Below, in pieces: positions 1 to 16,564 of a stretch of 64,000 nt of DNA (position 1 is its first letter; each line of letters starts with the position of its first letter). The position numbers and the translations under genes were made by a program. Source of the DNA: Liopterus haemorrhoidalis (taxonomy: Eukaryota > Arthropoda > Insecta > Coleoptera > Dytiscidae); NCBI GenBank assembly GCA_963971575.1, contig OZ020624.1, positions 2,361,001-2,425,000 of the forward strand. The letters are read 5' to 3'. The notes beneath the pieces are model-generated. The model saw nothing but the letters and a program-made list of their open reading frames with translations. It did not search any database and was not told the origin of the DNA.

Positions 1-199
1 AACTGCTTCTCTTCTGTAAGCACGTGGGATGTTGTTCTTTTTTTATTATGTTTTTGTTATGAAAACTGCGCCTTAATTTAAGTAAAAATCATCACTTTTA
101 AAATGTATGAGGATCTTTGACTAATTTAAACAATTTAAAATAATTGAAATATATTTCAATCAATATTAATATACACTTAAATTATTGCAGATGTTTTAT

Positions 200-588
200 T
201 TTTCTAACCCCTTTGAGTTGAAGGGTGCGGGAACGTATTTTTTAGCACTTTTTTTGAAAAAAAAAAACTTATTAACATAAGAAAGTGTAAAAAACTATTT
301 TCTGTTTCTTAATTTATATCTTAATATCTTTCTTTTGATAACACACTTTAAATTTTATTTGTAAAAAATAATAGTTTTTTCAACAACAAATAAATTAATA
401 TATTTCGAAAAACTAATCTGATCAAAAATTCCTGTTGATTTATTCCGATTCCCCTCAATGCACATTACTGAGATTTTTGTAAAGTTATTTTTTAAAAACA
501 TATTTTTGGTGAAAATTCCGTACATTTTTTTAAAATAAAAATTTGTTTGTTTATCCACGCTTTAAAGAGGTTTCATTTGATATGCCAA
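200..588 (-). repeat. R2-related repeat fragment, split by a TIR element
   Basis: The sequence resembles the R2-type repeats at 11740-12440 and 47300-48075: the same order of a 'ctgatcaaaaattcctgttg' block, a 'gagattttt' block and a 'tttcatttga' block. It resumes at about 1344-1400 beyond the inserted element at 591-1341. No coding capacity is evident. The first 200 bases of the window are AT-rich and show nothing I can assign. Confidence 0.5.
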
Positions 589-590
589 TA

Positions 591-1341
591 AGGGAAACTT
601 TTTTAGATCGCAGCGCCATATGCGGCAAAGCTGGAACACTCGAAAGTGACATTAAACTTTCAATCGTGTATTTGTTTACATGGTGAAAACATCAGTTGTA
701 TTTTTCCTATTTTCCGAGCTTTTTTTATTTAAAGGTAATCTACGATTTACAAGCTATATAATAATTATACTATTCTAAGGAAATTTCAAGGAAATTTTTT
801 GTTTTTCATTGTATTTTGAATTATTTTTGACTGTCTGTCAATATAATAACAACAAAAATATGGTAAATATATTAGTAAAAATTAATATCTCTGCCTGAAA
901 AAGTAGAAGGGCCTTTTAATATATCAACTGATGATTAAGGCAAATTTTGGGTGCGATAAATGCTTTTATTCAGTCTTATCTTGGACGTAAAAAATCACTT
1001 TCCATAAAATGCAACGAACAAACGTGCATGCATGGGCTTGGATTTTTGAACATTTTTAGTTTTTGGGTCCATAAAAACCTACGATCCACTTTCTCTCTGC
1101 TTTCAAACGTCGTTTCAATTGATATTTTCTTCGATTTAGGTAAATTATGGAATGTTTAACAGAGATTCACAATTTACATTGCGGCACACAACAAAATTGA
1201 TTGGTTTTACCCATAATTCAAAAAAATAAAAAACAAGCAACAAAAAAACACGTATTTCTCCATTGAACAAAACAAAACAATGTCACTTTTGTATCTTTCG
1301 CAAATTGCCACCAGATGTCAAGGCGCTTAGGAAGTTTCCCC
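591..1341. mobile_element. TIR DNA element inserted at TA in an R2-type repeat
   Basis: The ends are imperfect inverted repeats (left agggaaacttttttag; right, read inward, ggggaaacttcctaag), flanked by TA at 589-590 and 1342-1343. Flanking R2-like sequence is continuous when the element is removed. No transposase is recognisable, so it is a non-autonomous TA-targeting element. Confidence 0.6.
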
Positions 1342-1427
1342 TATACAAATTTTAAAAAACGTGATTTTTTCATTAAATTCATATTTGTTTATATTAGGTC
1401 GTCAAGGACGAAATTTATAGAAAAATA

Positions 1428-2455
1428 TTTATGTAAAGTGTGTATTTTCACACATTTGAGGGTTTCGCAGGTATTTAGTAAGTGAATGATGATTATTTGT
1501 GATGCCACAACAAATTTTATGTTAAAATATTTTTTATTAATTTTAATTCGAATGCCTAATACCATTATTTGGGTTTCTAAATATTTGCAGTATTTTTTTT
1601 TTATATAGCAAGGTTCATTAATATTTTGATAATTGCGCCTACGGCTTCCATTGGTTGTTTAAGTCATAAACTCCGCCCCTCTGATTTCGTATACATTCAA
1701 ACATAGAATTAAATTATAATTTTAACACTTCCCACTGGTTATTAAATATACGCTTTTAAAAATTAAATGCAACATTTGCCAAAATATAACTAGAATTTTG
1801 ACAAAATTATTTAAACAAAATAAAAATGCAAAAAAAAAAACAAACAAAAATTGACGGGAATCGAACAGTAGTTTGCAACTTACGAAGCGAGAACGTTACC
1901 GCTGGACTACGGACGTTCACTCGTTTACTGCGTTAAATAGCGGATTAAATATTTTACATATTTTAGTTAAAAACACAAAAAATGTGTTATTTTCCGAAAA
2001 TATAATCCTAAAAATTCCTGTTGTACTATTCCGGTTCACACCAATATACCTTACTTAGAATTTTTTCAGATTTTTAGTTTAAACCAACCGGGCTACAGGG
2101 TGTGGGACATTTTTTTTTTTGCACAATTTTGACAAAAATCGCGTCAAAATAATTTATTTTGCAAAAATAAAATTTTGATCGTTAATCCACGTACCAAGGG
2201 CTTTTATTTGATACCTTACATAGAATTGTAAAAAAAAATTTTTTTTTCGATGAGCACATATTTGTTTATATTTTTAGGGGGATATGTTTTTTAGATGTTT
2301 TAGTATTTTTCCTATGTGCGGGTCAAAGAGTTGTATAAGTATGCCAAATTTCAACTTTCTAGGTTTAGCCGTTTGGCTACAATTTTTACCGACAGACAGA
2401 CAGACATGCGACAAAATGACGGTATAAGGGTTTTACCTACAAAACCCTAAAAAAG
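1428..2455 (-). repeat. R2 repeat, near full length
   Basis: About 1-kb interspersed repeat. One end carries the hairpin motif resembling gtgtgaattttcacac and 'agggtttcgcaggtattt'. The other carries a short GACA tract, 'tgacggtataagggtttt' and 'acctacaaaaccctaaaa'. Related copies lie at 26838-27935, 60013-61010 and 62097-63150. A tRNA-like segment lies inside at 1853-1915. Confidence 0.7.
1853..1915 (-). other. tRNA-like sequence inside R2
   Basis: On the minus strand there is an A-box-like stretch (tagtccagcggtaacg) and a B-box-like stretch (gttcgattccc) at tRNA spacing. The acceptor stem does not close, so this is a tRNA-derived relic or internal pol III-promoter-like segment, not a functional tRNA. 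The same slot in other R2 copies holds related sequence. Confidence 0.5.
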
Positions 2456-2592
2456 GCAAAGTTGGTTGATAACTTACAAATATTATTATAGTACATTTTA
2501 CCTTAACCACCCCTTAAAATCAAAAGCGGAGGATATTTTATTTTTTTCGCAACCCTTGTAATCAACAATAATAAATGGTTTCAGCCCAAATA

Positions 2593-2999
2593 CAGTCCGT
2601 TCCAAACGGTTAGGCGGAACTAGATTTTGCAATCTAGTTACTTTCATCGTTTAAATCGTGCCTTTCGGCCGTTTTGTTTAAGCTTTGTAAATCATACTTA
2701 CAATAATCATTTTTTGGTTAAGGTTAATATCATTTTAAAATGTCATTTTCTTTATATTTTGATTTTTTGTGTCATTATTAATACAAATTTCCCATTTATT
2801 TATTTTTTTGTCATTAAAATATTTAAAAAAATATTTAATTTTGACATATGTCATTCGTTTCCATGGTTTCATTGTTGGAATTTTAAATTTTGACATCCCA
2901 ATGTAAAAAAATGAAATAACCCAAGCAAGGTCCCTTCTCGTGACAACCTAAAAGAACTAAATTCCCATTTAGTTCCGCTTAACCGTTTGGAACAGACTG
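2593..2999. mobile_element. MITE family M1 copy, 407 bp, TA duplication
   Basis: Inverted ends (cagtccgttccaaacggtta and its partner ending in ggaacagactg) are flanked by TA at 2591-2592 and 3000-3001. Copies of 407 and 411 bp lie at 19307-19713 and 21322-21732. No protein is encoded, which is consistent with a non-autonomous TA-targeting element. Confidence 0.85.
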
Positions 3000-3629
3000 T
3001 ATATCAGCAGAATACGCCTTCTTTATTTATTAAATTTCCTAAAATGTGTGAAACATTATACATCTATTTTTGTATATTACTTTAAAATATTTAACAACGA
3101 CTTCGCGTGATCCTTTTGTTATAAAAATTATTAAAATAAATGTAATAAGTTAAATTGTTAAATAAAGCCGTGATAATAAAGAACAAAACACAATGGGAAG
3201 AATAATAGAAGTAATTCTTTTAATACAGTAAATAAAGACAATGTTTAATTGTTATCATTTGTTTATAGCCCATTGTGACTTTTACTCACGACTATTTGTA
3301 TGGATAACTGTTGATTCGAAAATAAGTCGCTACATTATTTTATATAATTAGTTAATTGAGAAGAGAGAATTTTACACAAAAGAATTTTATGTAAGGAGAA
3401 ATATTTATATTATGCATTTTTATTCTGTTTAAACTAAAAATTTTAATTACATATATTAATCACCGGAATAGACCATATTAGCGTGACGTCACATACTGTG
3501 CTGCCATCTGGCAACCGTTTTCTTTGCAATTTTTTGGCAGATTTAAAATACGTGTGTCATTACTTTTGTTACTTTAATTTTATGAATATTTTTAATTTTG
3601 GAGCAAAAAATATATATCTTTGACAAGTA

Positions 3630-4194
3630 ATGGGTGTTTTTTTTAGAGGTATAGAACTTTAAATTGCAATAAAACAACGATGGATTATTCGATTGACATG
3701 AATTTTTTTTTATTCGAAAGATAATCTTGTGGCATTACATTTTAAATATGATTTCTGGCATATGACCGCCACGGCTGGCTCGGATGTAGTCCAATCTGGA
3801 CGTCCAATTTTCGATTCCTTTTTCCAACATTTGTGGCCGTATATCGGCAATAACACGGCGAATGTTGTCTTCCAAATGGTCAAGCGTTTGTGGCTTATCC
3901 GCATAGACCAATGACTTTACATAGCCCCACAGAAAGTAGTCCAGCGGTGTTAAATCACAAGATCTTGGAGGCCAATTCACAGGTCCAAAACGTGAAATTA
4001 GGCGGTCACCAAACGTGTCTTTCAATAAATCGATTGTGGCACGAGCTGTGTGACATGTTGCGCCGTCTTGTTGGTATGATTTAATGTAATGCCACAAGAT
4101 TATCTTTCGAATAAAAAAAAATTCATGTCAATCGAATAATCCATCGTTGTTTTATTGCAATTTAAAGTTCTATACCTCTAAAAAAAACACCCGT
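3630..4194 (-). mobile_element. Internally deleted DD41D-type mariner-like element, copy 1
   Basis: 565 bp with inverted repeats of about 112 bp (3630-3741 and 4083-4194), flanked by TA (3628-3629, 4195-4196). The middle is the 3' part of a transposase gene on the minus strand, and the long inverted repeats suggest an end duplication. A second 565-bp copy lies at 10178-10742 with only about four differences seen by eye, so amplification was recent. Confidence 0.88.
3735..4097 (-). pseudogene. DD41D transposase C-terminal fragment
   Basis: The 120-codon open frame starts inside the duplicated terminal repeat and enters real transposase sequence at the motif QQDGATCHTA. It continues through PPRSCDLTPLDYFLWGY and ends MPEIIFKM. 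By my count 41 residues separate the second catalytic Asp (QQD) from the third (PLDYF), the spacing of the DD41D (rosa-like) group of the Tc1/mariner superfamily. The first catalytic Asp and the DNA-binding domain are missing, so it cannot encode an active enzyme. The strand and family are clear; the apparent ATG is a by-product of the deletion junction. Confidence 0.85.
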
Positions 4195-4540
4195 TATATA
4201 CTAATATACAGGGTATTCAATCTAAGTGTGCCACCATTGCTATCTCGAGAATTATAAGAACTACGAGGTTGGTTAAATTAGCAAAGAAACACTATTTTGC
4301 CAGTCTATTACAAAACTATTAACATTTTTTTTTTTATGATCAGTGGTTCTCCAAACATGGAACCCAACTTTCTTATTTTAAATGAGAACATATTTTTTTT
4401 ATATTTTTGTTCGGAAAGGAATTTTATTCTGAATTTAACTAATACACAGTTTAGTACCCTTACATCACAAAAATTTTGAGAAAAAATGCATATTAAATTA
4501 ACATTCTTCAAACATATATATATCCGCCACTGAGTTTGAA

Positions 4541-4833
4541 CAGTGGCGGATCATGACAAGTGGAGGCCCTAAGCGGTAGAAATAAGGGGGCCCCAAAATC
4601 AATTAGGCCAAAAATAAGCTTATTTGAATCAATTTACAAATTAATTTAAAAATTTTAAACTGTAAAACAATTTTGTAGGAAAAAAAAAGTATTTTGCATT
4701 ATATCACGTTATTTATTTTATCAATTTTGAGAATTTTAATGAAAAAAAAAATTTTCTCATTGAATTTCGGGGCCCCTACTAGCTCGGGGCCCCCCGCGGC
4801 CTCTTAATCGGCGTACCGTATAATCCGCCACTG
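4541..4833. mobile_element. hAT-like MITE (CAGTGGCGG ends)
   Basis: 293 bp bounded by cagtggcggat and atccgccactg, rich in ggggccc blocks. The immediately flanking octamers are AGTTTGAA (4533-4540) and TTCAAACT (4834-4841), exact inverse complements rather than direct repeats. A further element end (ccgccactg) abuts at 4524-4532. No protein is encoded. Confidence 0.65.
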
Positions 4834-5149
4834 TTCAAACTATTTAGAAATGGCAAACTGACTTATTGCTATGTTACCTGTCATAATAACGATTATTAAC
4901 GCAAATTTTTCAAAATTAACCTGCATAATAATATTGTTCTGCAAAAATAACATATTAAATTATAATGTATAAAATAAGAATTTTAATAAATAAATAATGA
5001 CTTGTAGTTTTGATCTGAATCATTTATTTATACTTCCAAAATACAATTTAAAAAAAAAAAAACATACTTAATTCAAATAAAAGGAAACCAACCGCTAGAT
5101 GGCAGCACGGAAGCCCATTTTGTGACGTATTTACCTATATGGTCTATTA

Positions 5150-5707
5150 CAGGGGTTCTTAAACTTATGTAGTCCGAGGACCATCTCTTGAACAATTTTT
5201 TTTTGCGGACCCAATCCCAACCCTAGGCATTTTACGTCGTTCTTGAGACTTAATTTCTGGCTCCATAATCTCATAGGCACTACGTTATAATAAATATTGG
5301 TAAAAATGTACCGCTGGTTATTTTAATAAATAGTCTTGTGCATTTATAGATATGTACATTTTTAGTAGCATATAGAATAAAAAACATAAAATAAATAAAA
5401 ATAGTAGTAACAATAATTAAAAAAGTTAGAAATTATAATACGTTAAACTCATACAAACATCCAAAACAGTCAAAATAGATCTTATTATAATATGTTTTCT
5501 GTAAATAATTTGCAGTTGAATAAAAATATTTAAGTTTTTACTAATTATTGTTTAGTTATGTCAGTAACTAGTTAGGTAACAACAAATACAAAAAGTCTTG
5601 ACCATGTAGGATTCTTATTGAATGAGTTATTTGAATAAAAGCGAAAAGTTGGGGGATGTAAACTTAATGTCAAAATTGCTTCGCGGACCCCAGTCTAAGA
5701 ACCGCTG
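5150..5707. mobile_element. hAT-type non-autonomous element
   Basis: Ends caggggttcttaaac and gtctaagaaccgctg are flanked by octamers GTCTATTA (5142-5149) and GTTTATTA (5708-5715), one mismatch. An 8-bp duplication and CAG-N-GNTTC ends are typical of hAT elements. No transposase is left. Confidence 0.8.
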
Positions 5708-6080
5708 GTTTATTATGTACAAGCTAAATAAACCTAAGACCTGAAATAAACAAAGGCCTCGAGTTATAAGGGCACTAACGAAGGTCTTAAGGTGTTAACT
5801 ACATAGACCTTCATATAAATGGCCTTACTTCTATAGAAATTATAAATCATTATTTACTCAAAATGGTTCTAACGATTTGTATTAAATTATGTATAGCAAT
5901 AGAAGATAACCTTGCCTATAATATGATATAGGTCATATGTTTACAAAAATGCACATGTGCCTTGAAGAATTTTTTTGAAATTTTATTTACAATATCTCTT
6001 TAATGTACTGTTTTTCAGCTTATTTAATTTCAACGATTATGATATATATTTATATTTTATATCTGACATTCAACTGACCA

Positions 6081-6208
6081 GTGGGACCAGAGGGACGAAA
6101 GAAGAAGTATTGCGGCAAAAGGAAGATGAACTATGTCTGTAGAAAATTTTGCAGATGGGTAGAGATGACTGGATTGGACATATTATTAGACACAAAGGAC
6201 TATATCTT
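6081..6208 (+). pseudogene. LINE reverse-transcriptase C-terminal scrap
   Basis: In one frame the stretch reads DDWIGHIIRHKGL, resembling the WIGHILRH motif at the C-terminus of many insect non-LTR retrotransposon proteins. A neighbouring frame gives GRKKKYCGKRKMNY, so a frameshift is likely. It runs directly into the CT-rich tract at 6209. The match is short, so the clade is not assigned. Confidence 0.45.
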
Positions 6209-6313
6209 TGCTCTCTCTCTCTCTCTCTGTGTCTCTGTCTCTCTCTCTGTCTCTGTCTCTCTGTCTCTGTCTCTCTGTCCCTGTCTCTCTCTGTCTCTGT
6301 CTCTCTGTCTCTG

Positions 6314-6351
<38 letters not shown>

Positions 6352-6388
6352 ACTCACTCACTCACTCACTCACTCACTCTCTCTCACT
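6209..6388. repeat. (CT)n / (CTCA)n simple repeat
   Basis: About 180 bp of nearly pure tctc/tctg units ending in cactcactcact. Open frames across it (Leu-Ser or Arg-Glu runs) are artefacts of the repeat. Confidence 0.95.
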
Positions 6389-6538
6389 CACTTCTGTAGA
6401 ACTTTAAAGAAATGAAGAAAACAAAATAAATAAATAAGCAGATAAATAACGAAATAAAAAATCCCCATTGTCATGCAGCAGCATATTAACAATTCTATTC
6501 TTCTCCTAATTTTGTAAAAAAAAGTCTGGATCAAAACT

Positions 6539-7517
6539 GAAGACCCTGGGATAAGAAGGCTACAAGCCACACTTTGTATAATTTTAAGTTGTTTATTGGA
6601 TTATGATCGTAAAAATGATATTTCCTACACAAAAATATAATTTAACATTTCAATAACAGATGGCAGAAATAAATCGAAATATTGTTTTTGCCATTCAGAT
6701 ATTTTTCGTTGAAATTTGCAGAATAATGTCATAAGCCACAGTGTTTTCAAGATGCATTCTTATTCATAGACAAAGAGCCTTTAAAAATTTGCAATGTCCG
6801 TTGTTTTAAATTTGATACCAATTATCCAAATACTGTGTTTTTAAAATATGTGTAAAATAGCGAAAAGGGGACGATCAATATGTTATAATTTAAAATAATT
6901 GAAACCAAAGTACGATGGCCCTATTAGAGTTAATTTCAAAGAAAAAGACAAAGAAACTTTTACCATATATACCGCCAATACATCATGGCTTCTATACCAG
7001 TTTAAGCGGCTTTAATAATGAAGTTGACGAAATTAATGATGGTTTTCCGGAAAATGAAGAACCAGAGTAGCTCAATTTAATATGGCACCTGTTATTATTA
7101 GATTATAACAAAACATTCATCCGTCAGTTGAATATTTAATTTTGAACAATACAGATTTTTTTAGATGGACAGGTTTCTTGTTATTGATTGTAACATTAAT
7201 ATTGTTTTGAAATTAAATAATTAATTATTATTGTTTGCATAAAAAGAATATAAGCCATAAAAAGTATGATATATTTTAATATAAAAAGGGTACATGCCTC
7301 ATTTTTTTAAACAAAAATACTTATTATTATTAACATGTAAACATTATTTACACTAATTCCATTCTAGTACATATTTTTGAATTTGTTAAAGATGTTGCGT
7401 ATATTGAAAATTGTGTAATAACGTGCATACGATTTATAGATTCTTCTAAAATATTCTAAATGAAATAACTCAAAAACTTAGTTTTGTGGCTTAAATCCTT
7501 CTTATCCCAGGGTCTTC
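6539..7517. mobile_element. Unclassified TIR element with 21-bp perfect ends and AACT duplication
   Basis: Perfect 21-bp inverted ends starting gaagaccctgggataagaag (6539-6559, 7497-7517) continue imperfectly inward (aagccaca in both). AACT lies directly outside both ends (6535-6538, 7518-7521). About 979 bp. A 51-codon frame lies inside at 6915-7070. Superfamily not recognised. Confidence 0.75.
6915..7070 (+). CDS. Short ORF (51 aa) inside the AACT element
   Basis: ATG-to-TAG frame with a basic N-terminal half (a SKKKTKK run) followed by a Pro/His patch (LLPYIPPIHHG) and an acidic C-terminus (ENEEPE). It sits in the middle of a TIR element, so it may be a remnant of an element-encoded protein. 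I do not recognise the family. It may also be chance. Confidence 0.25.
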   Translation: MALLELISKKKTKKLLPYIPPIHHGFYTSLSGFNNEVDEINDGFPENEEPE

Positions 7518-7903
7518 AACTCATACTTTTGGCCTGCTGGACGCATCAAAAAACAAACATGTTTGTGCGTCGACGCACTAACATTATTTAACTTCGTGTG
7601 TTTCTTTTGTTGTCAGTTCTCGTGCGTTAAAAAATCGCATCTTTCCGCATCCAATGTAACTGCACACTTAGGCTAAATTTAAATACAAATTCAGCATTAG
7701 TGACTCTACATTAACCTAGTGTAATTTATGACCAAGAAAAAAAAATGGGCACTAGAGGGTTAAGTACGTATATTAAATAATAAAAGACTACTTTAATCCA
7801 ATTCTTAATTTACATTAATGAACATCTGCTGTTGGCTGGTTATTGTAGTAACTTTCAAAACTTCGATTTTCATTGAGAAGATTTCAGGTCATTTAAATGT
7901 TTT

Positions 7904-8005
7904 AAAAGGAGAAATGACCCTTGCTTTGAAGCATATTATCGTGGTATGAAGGTCAATGCCGGCCAATATCGTGTTACTGCACTGAATAAATTTCTAAATA
8001 AGTAG
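7904..8005 (+). other. Coding-like fragment of unknown origin
   Basis: 34 open codons without an ATG at the left end, preceded by a splice-acceptor-like 'gatttcag' about 20 bp upstream. It encodes a basic/aromatic segment (KRRNDPCFEAYYRGMKV...) and ends at TAG. A 41-codon ATG frame with a proline run follows at 8035-8160. The composition looks more protein-like than the surroundings, but no family is recognised. A transposon relic is the most likely explanation. Confidence 0.2.
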
Positions 8006-8379
8006 CACAATTATTATGTAGGACACAACACAACATGCCTCCGCCTCCGCCTCCAATAACAAATGCCAAAACAAACCAAAATCAAGATAATGATTTACAG
8101 TTATCTCTGAAAACAAAGGGTCACTCAAATCATAATGACGAAAATTGGCCAGTCATTTAATCCTTGCCGTTCTAAAACGGTGTTAGAGTTAAGTCGATCT
8201 ATGGCTCACATATGGCTCTATTCAAAAATGGAAATTGTATTGCTATAGTTCTTTCCCATTGAACCATATGCTTTAATTAACCATCACCTGTCAACTAAAG
8301 TCTCCTACTATACCATTAGAATTTCATAGACTTCAGATATTAAGTTTAGAAATGCCGATATTTTCCTTAGTACTCAAAT

Positions 8380-8530
8380 AATGAATCAAAATAATTACCA
8401 CAAAAACTATTGATTTTAATGTGATTATAGAAGAAATATTATCGTACACCTAGCATTCTGTTGGCTTCTTACACTTATTAATACCTACAAAAGACTGAAA
8501 TGTGTGAAAATTCACACTTCACACCAATTT
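8380..8530 (+). repeat. R2-type terminal segment near the CCDC85 exon 3 donor
   Basis: Shares 'ttgattttaatgtgattata', 'cattctgttgg', 'acctacaaaa' and the hairpin gtgtgaaaattcacac with 51720-51890 and 63200-63390. It lies about 30 bp beyond the exon 3 donor of CCDC85, on the strand opposite that gene. Confidence 0.6.
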
Positions 8531-8561
8531 TTATACATGAATATACATAAAATGAACTTAC

Positions 8562-14113
<5,552 letters not shown>

Positions 14114-15001
14114 TGTTTGGGAAACACTACTTTAAGGTTTAGATTATTGACATTTTTAAAACCACTGATCTTTTATACACCTTTTTTCATTGTAACATAT
14201 ATTTTTTGTCACTTCACAAGTTGTATGTAAAATCACTTTACGAGTACAAAAAATCATTTGAAGAAGTGTTAAAAATTTTTGGTACCACTTGCTTTTGTAC
14301 ACTTATTAAAAACACTAATGCTTTGCTAGGATCTTGTATACACACCTCAACTTAAATTGCCACAATAAAAAAATAACAGATTTAATTTAAAAGAAACTCT
14401 GAATAATTTTTTAAATATTCTTTAATATAAATTCCGTTTTATTAATTTATTTATTTTATTTATAATTATTAAAGTAGGATTTTAGATCATTTCGCACATG
14501 AATTCCACTTTTTGTTTTTTATTCCACTTTTTGTTTTAAGAGAAATTTTTATAATTTTGTTTCTTTTTGGAGAAATTTAGTAGTAGGTACACGTATTACT
14601 TTAAATATTATGATTTGTTTTAACATTGGTTGGTTATTTGGAAGGAATTTTTGGCGTACAGCATATATGGCTATTAGCACCTGAAGATGTTCAACCTGTA
14701 ACAAAAAAATATGATTAAAATATTTTAGGAAAAATCTGTATAAATAAAATGTTTTTTTATTATTATTTTTTTTACGTTTCTGCACGTTTTAGGTGATCAT
14801 GAGACGATCAACATCCAAAAATCTATTTTTGTTTGTCTGAGATTTACAAGAATTTAAGATTGCACTCATTCCAAATAAGATAGTGGTGGCGTTACCTTCG
14901 AAGAAAAATTTTCTTAGGAAAATTTAGGTTATGATGTCAATTTCTAAATGTCAGATATTTTATATTCCAAAATTTAATGTTTCAAAAATAAACATATACA
15001 G
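14114..15001. other. Upstream flank of CCDC85, no gene seen
   Basis: AT-rich, with poly(A)/(T) runs. It probably includes 5' UTR and promoter of CCDC85, but no convincing core promoter could be placed. Confidence 0.4.
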
Positions 15002-15049
15002 GCTATTCCAAACGTTTAGGCGGAACTAAATGGGAATTTCGTTCTTTTA

Positions 15050-15441
15050 GGTTGTCACAATAGTTTATTTTAGAGATATTTTGTTTCTTTTTTTATTGTT
15101 TTCAAAGCTTGCTACGTTCAACTTTATAAAACTTATGTTGATTATTATTTTGTAAATAAATGGTCGCCATTTTGAAATGGTTAACATAAAAATATGATTT
15201 TTTTGGTGTCATTGTAAAGCTAATTTAATGTACTTTTAGGAAAAAAATATAAAATTATCGATTCCCTATGCTAGATCAAAAGTTGACATCATTTCCGGTG
15301 AAACCGGAAGTGCCTCAGAATTCTTATAGTAACCTTTAGATGGGCCTTTTTGTCTAGTTTAACTTTTGTTCTGAAGATTTTTTGTATCTTTACAAATAAA
15401 GGAGATTTTCGGGGTGCCCCGTTTCAAACAAACATCCTGTA
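15050..15441 (+). repeat. Repeat G copy 1
   Basis: About 390 bp, ending 'ggggtgccccgtttcaaaca' then 'aacatcctgta'. Close copies lie at 20909-21300 (minus) and 49217-49612 (plus), with a partial minus copy at 48998-49125. No coding capacity. Confidence 0.8.
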
Positions 15442-15447
15442 TATATA

Positions 15448-15668
15448 AGCTGTTCACTTTTGTAAGGACAAACCAGATACGGACTTTAAACGTCAATTAA
15501 AAATATTCCTTACGCTGTAAAACCGACTTTAGATTTATTGGTTCTGATAATTATTAAGAAAGTGACATTTTTCTAATTTTTTAGTACCAACATGACATAC
15601 AGTTTCAAAGGTGCAAACTATTGAAAACAAAATTTCCTCTTAGTTTGTTCTTACAAAAGTGAACAGCA
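15448..15668. mobile_element. MITE family M2, copy 2
   Basis: Ends agctgttcacttttgtaag and ...gtgaacagca are flanked by TATA (15444-15447, 15669-15672). Shares the interior (ccgactttag, ttcctcttagtttgttctta) with 11462-11735. Confidence 0.8.
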
Positions 15669-16004
15669 TATATATTTTGAAGACAAGAAAAAAGACAATA
15701 AATACGAATATAGAATTTTTTATTAAGAATGACAAAAAATTAAAATGCAATGAAAAGGACATTTTATAATGACAATCAATTTAATTTAGAATTTGTAATG
15801 TGAATGTGATTTACAAAGCTTAAACAAAATGATCAAAAGTCCGAATTAATAGATAAAAATTACTAGATTTCAAAATCTAGTTCCGCCTAAACGTTTGGAA
15901 TAGCTTATAGGTAAAATTCATATTTTATTTTAAACTAATTACTATAGGCTATTCCAAACGATTAGGGGGAACTAGATTTTGCCTTCTAGTTACTTCCATC
16001 ATTC

Positions 16005-16300
16005 GGTAGGTAGATAGACAGACATACAGACAGACAGACAGAGATAAACACAGACAGAGAGACAGACAGAAAGATAGACAGACCTACAGATAGACAGACA
16101 GAGAGACAGACAGAAAGATAGACAGACCTACAGATAGACAGACAGGCAGATAGTTAGACAGACAGACAGATAGTAAGACAGACAGACAGAGAGGTAGATA
16201 GGCAGACAAATAGATAGACATACAGACAGATAGACAGACAGAAAAAAGAAAAACAGACCGACAGATAGACAGACAAACAGATAATTAGACCGATAGACAT

Positions 16301-16332
<32 letters not shown>

Positions 16333-16404
16333 ATAGTTACACAGATAAACATACAAACAGATAGACAGACAGAAATACAAACAGATATACAGAGAGACAG
16401 ATAA

Positions 16405-16463
<59 letters not shown>

Positions 16464-16564
16464 TATAGACAGAAAGACAGATAGATAGACAGACAGACAA
16501 ACAGACGGTTAGACAGATAGACATACGGACAGATTGACGGACAGACAGACAGACAGACAGATAA
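16005..16564. repeat. (GACA)n simple-repeat tract, about 560 bp
   Basis: Imperfect gaca/gata tetramers with scattered substitutions. It begins 60 bp inside an M1-type element end (15947-16004). Cys-Leu-Ser-Val frames on the minus strand are artefacts. Confidence 0.95.

Larger units (their letters stand above)
3471..5144. mobile_element. Outer TIR element hosting two nested elements
   Basis: Inverted ends gaccatat...atatggtc are flanked by TA (3469-3470, 5145-5146). Subterminal inverted similarity extends inward (acgtcaca, gctgccatct). The DD41D derivative at 3630-4194 and the hAT-like unit at 4541-4833 lie inside. A hAT element at 5150 used the right end as its target. Confidence 0.55.
15002..15908. 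mobile_element. MITE M1-like element hosting two insertions
   Basis: Ends ggctattccaaacgtttagg and ...cctaaacgtttggaatagc are the same type as M1. It contains repeat G (15050-15441) and M2 copy 2 (15448-15668); the remaining halves resemble 50484-51019. Confidence 0.7.

Noticed and set aside
3729..4084. Plus-strand frames opposite the DD41D fragment
   Set aside because: Antisense shadows of the transposase frame; the conserved motifs are on the minus strand.
6070..6415. Ser/Leu-rich and Arg/Glu-rich frames
   Set aside because: Produced by the CT-rich simple repeat.
16128..16524. Long Cys/Leu/Ser/Val open frames on the minus strand
   Set aside because: They are translations of the (GACA)n tract; all frames of such a repeat stay open.
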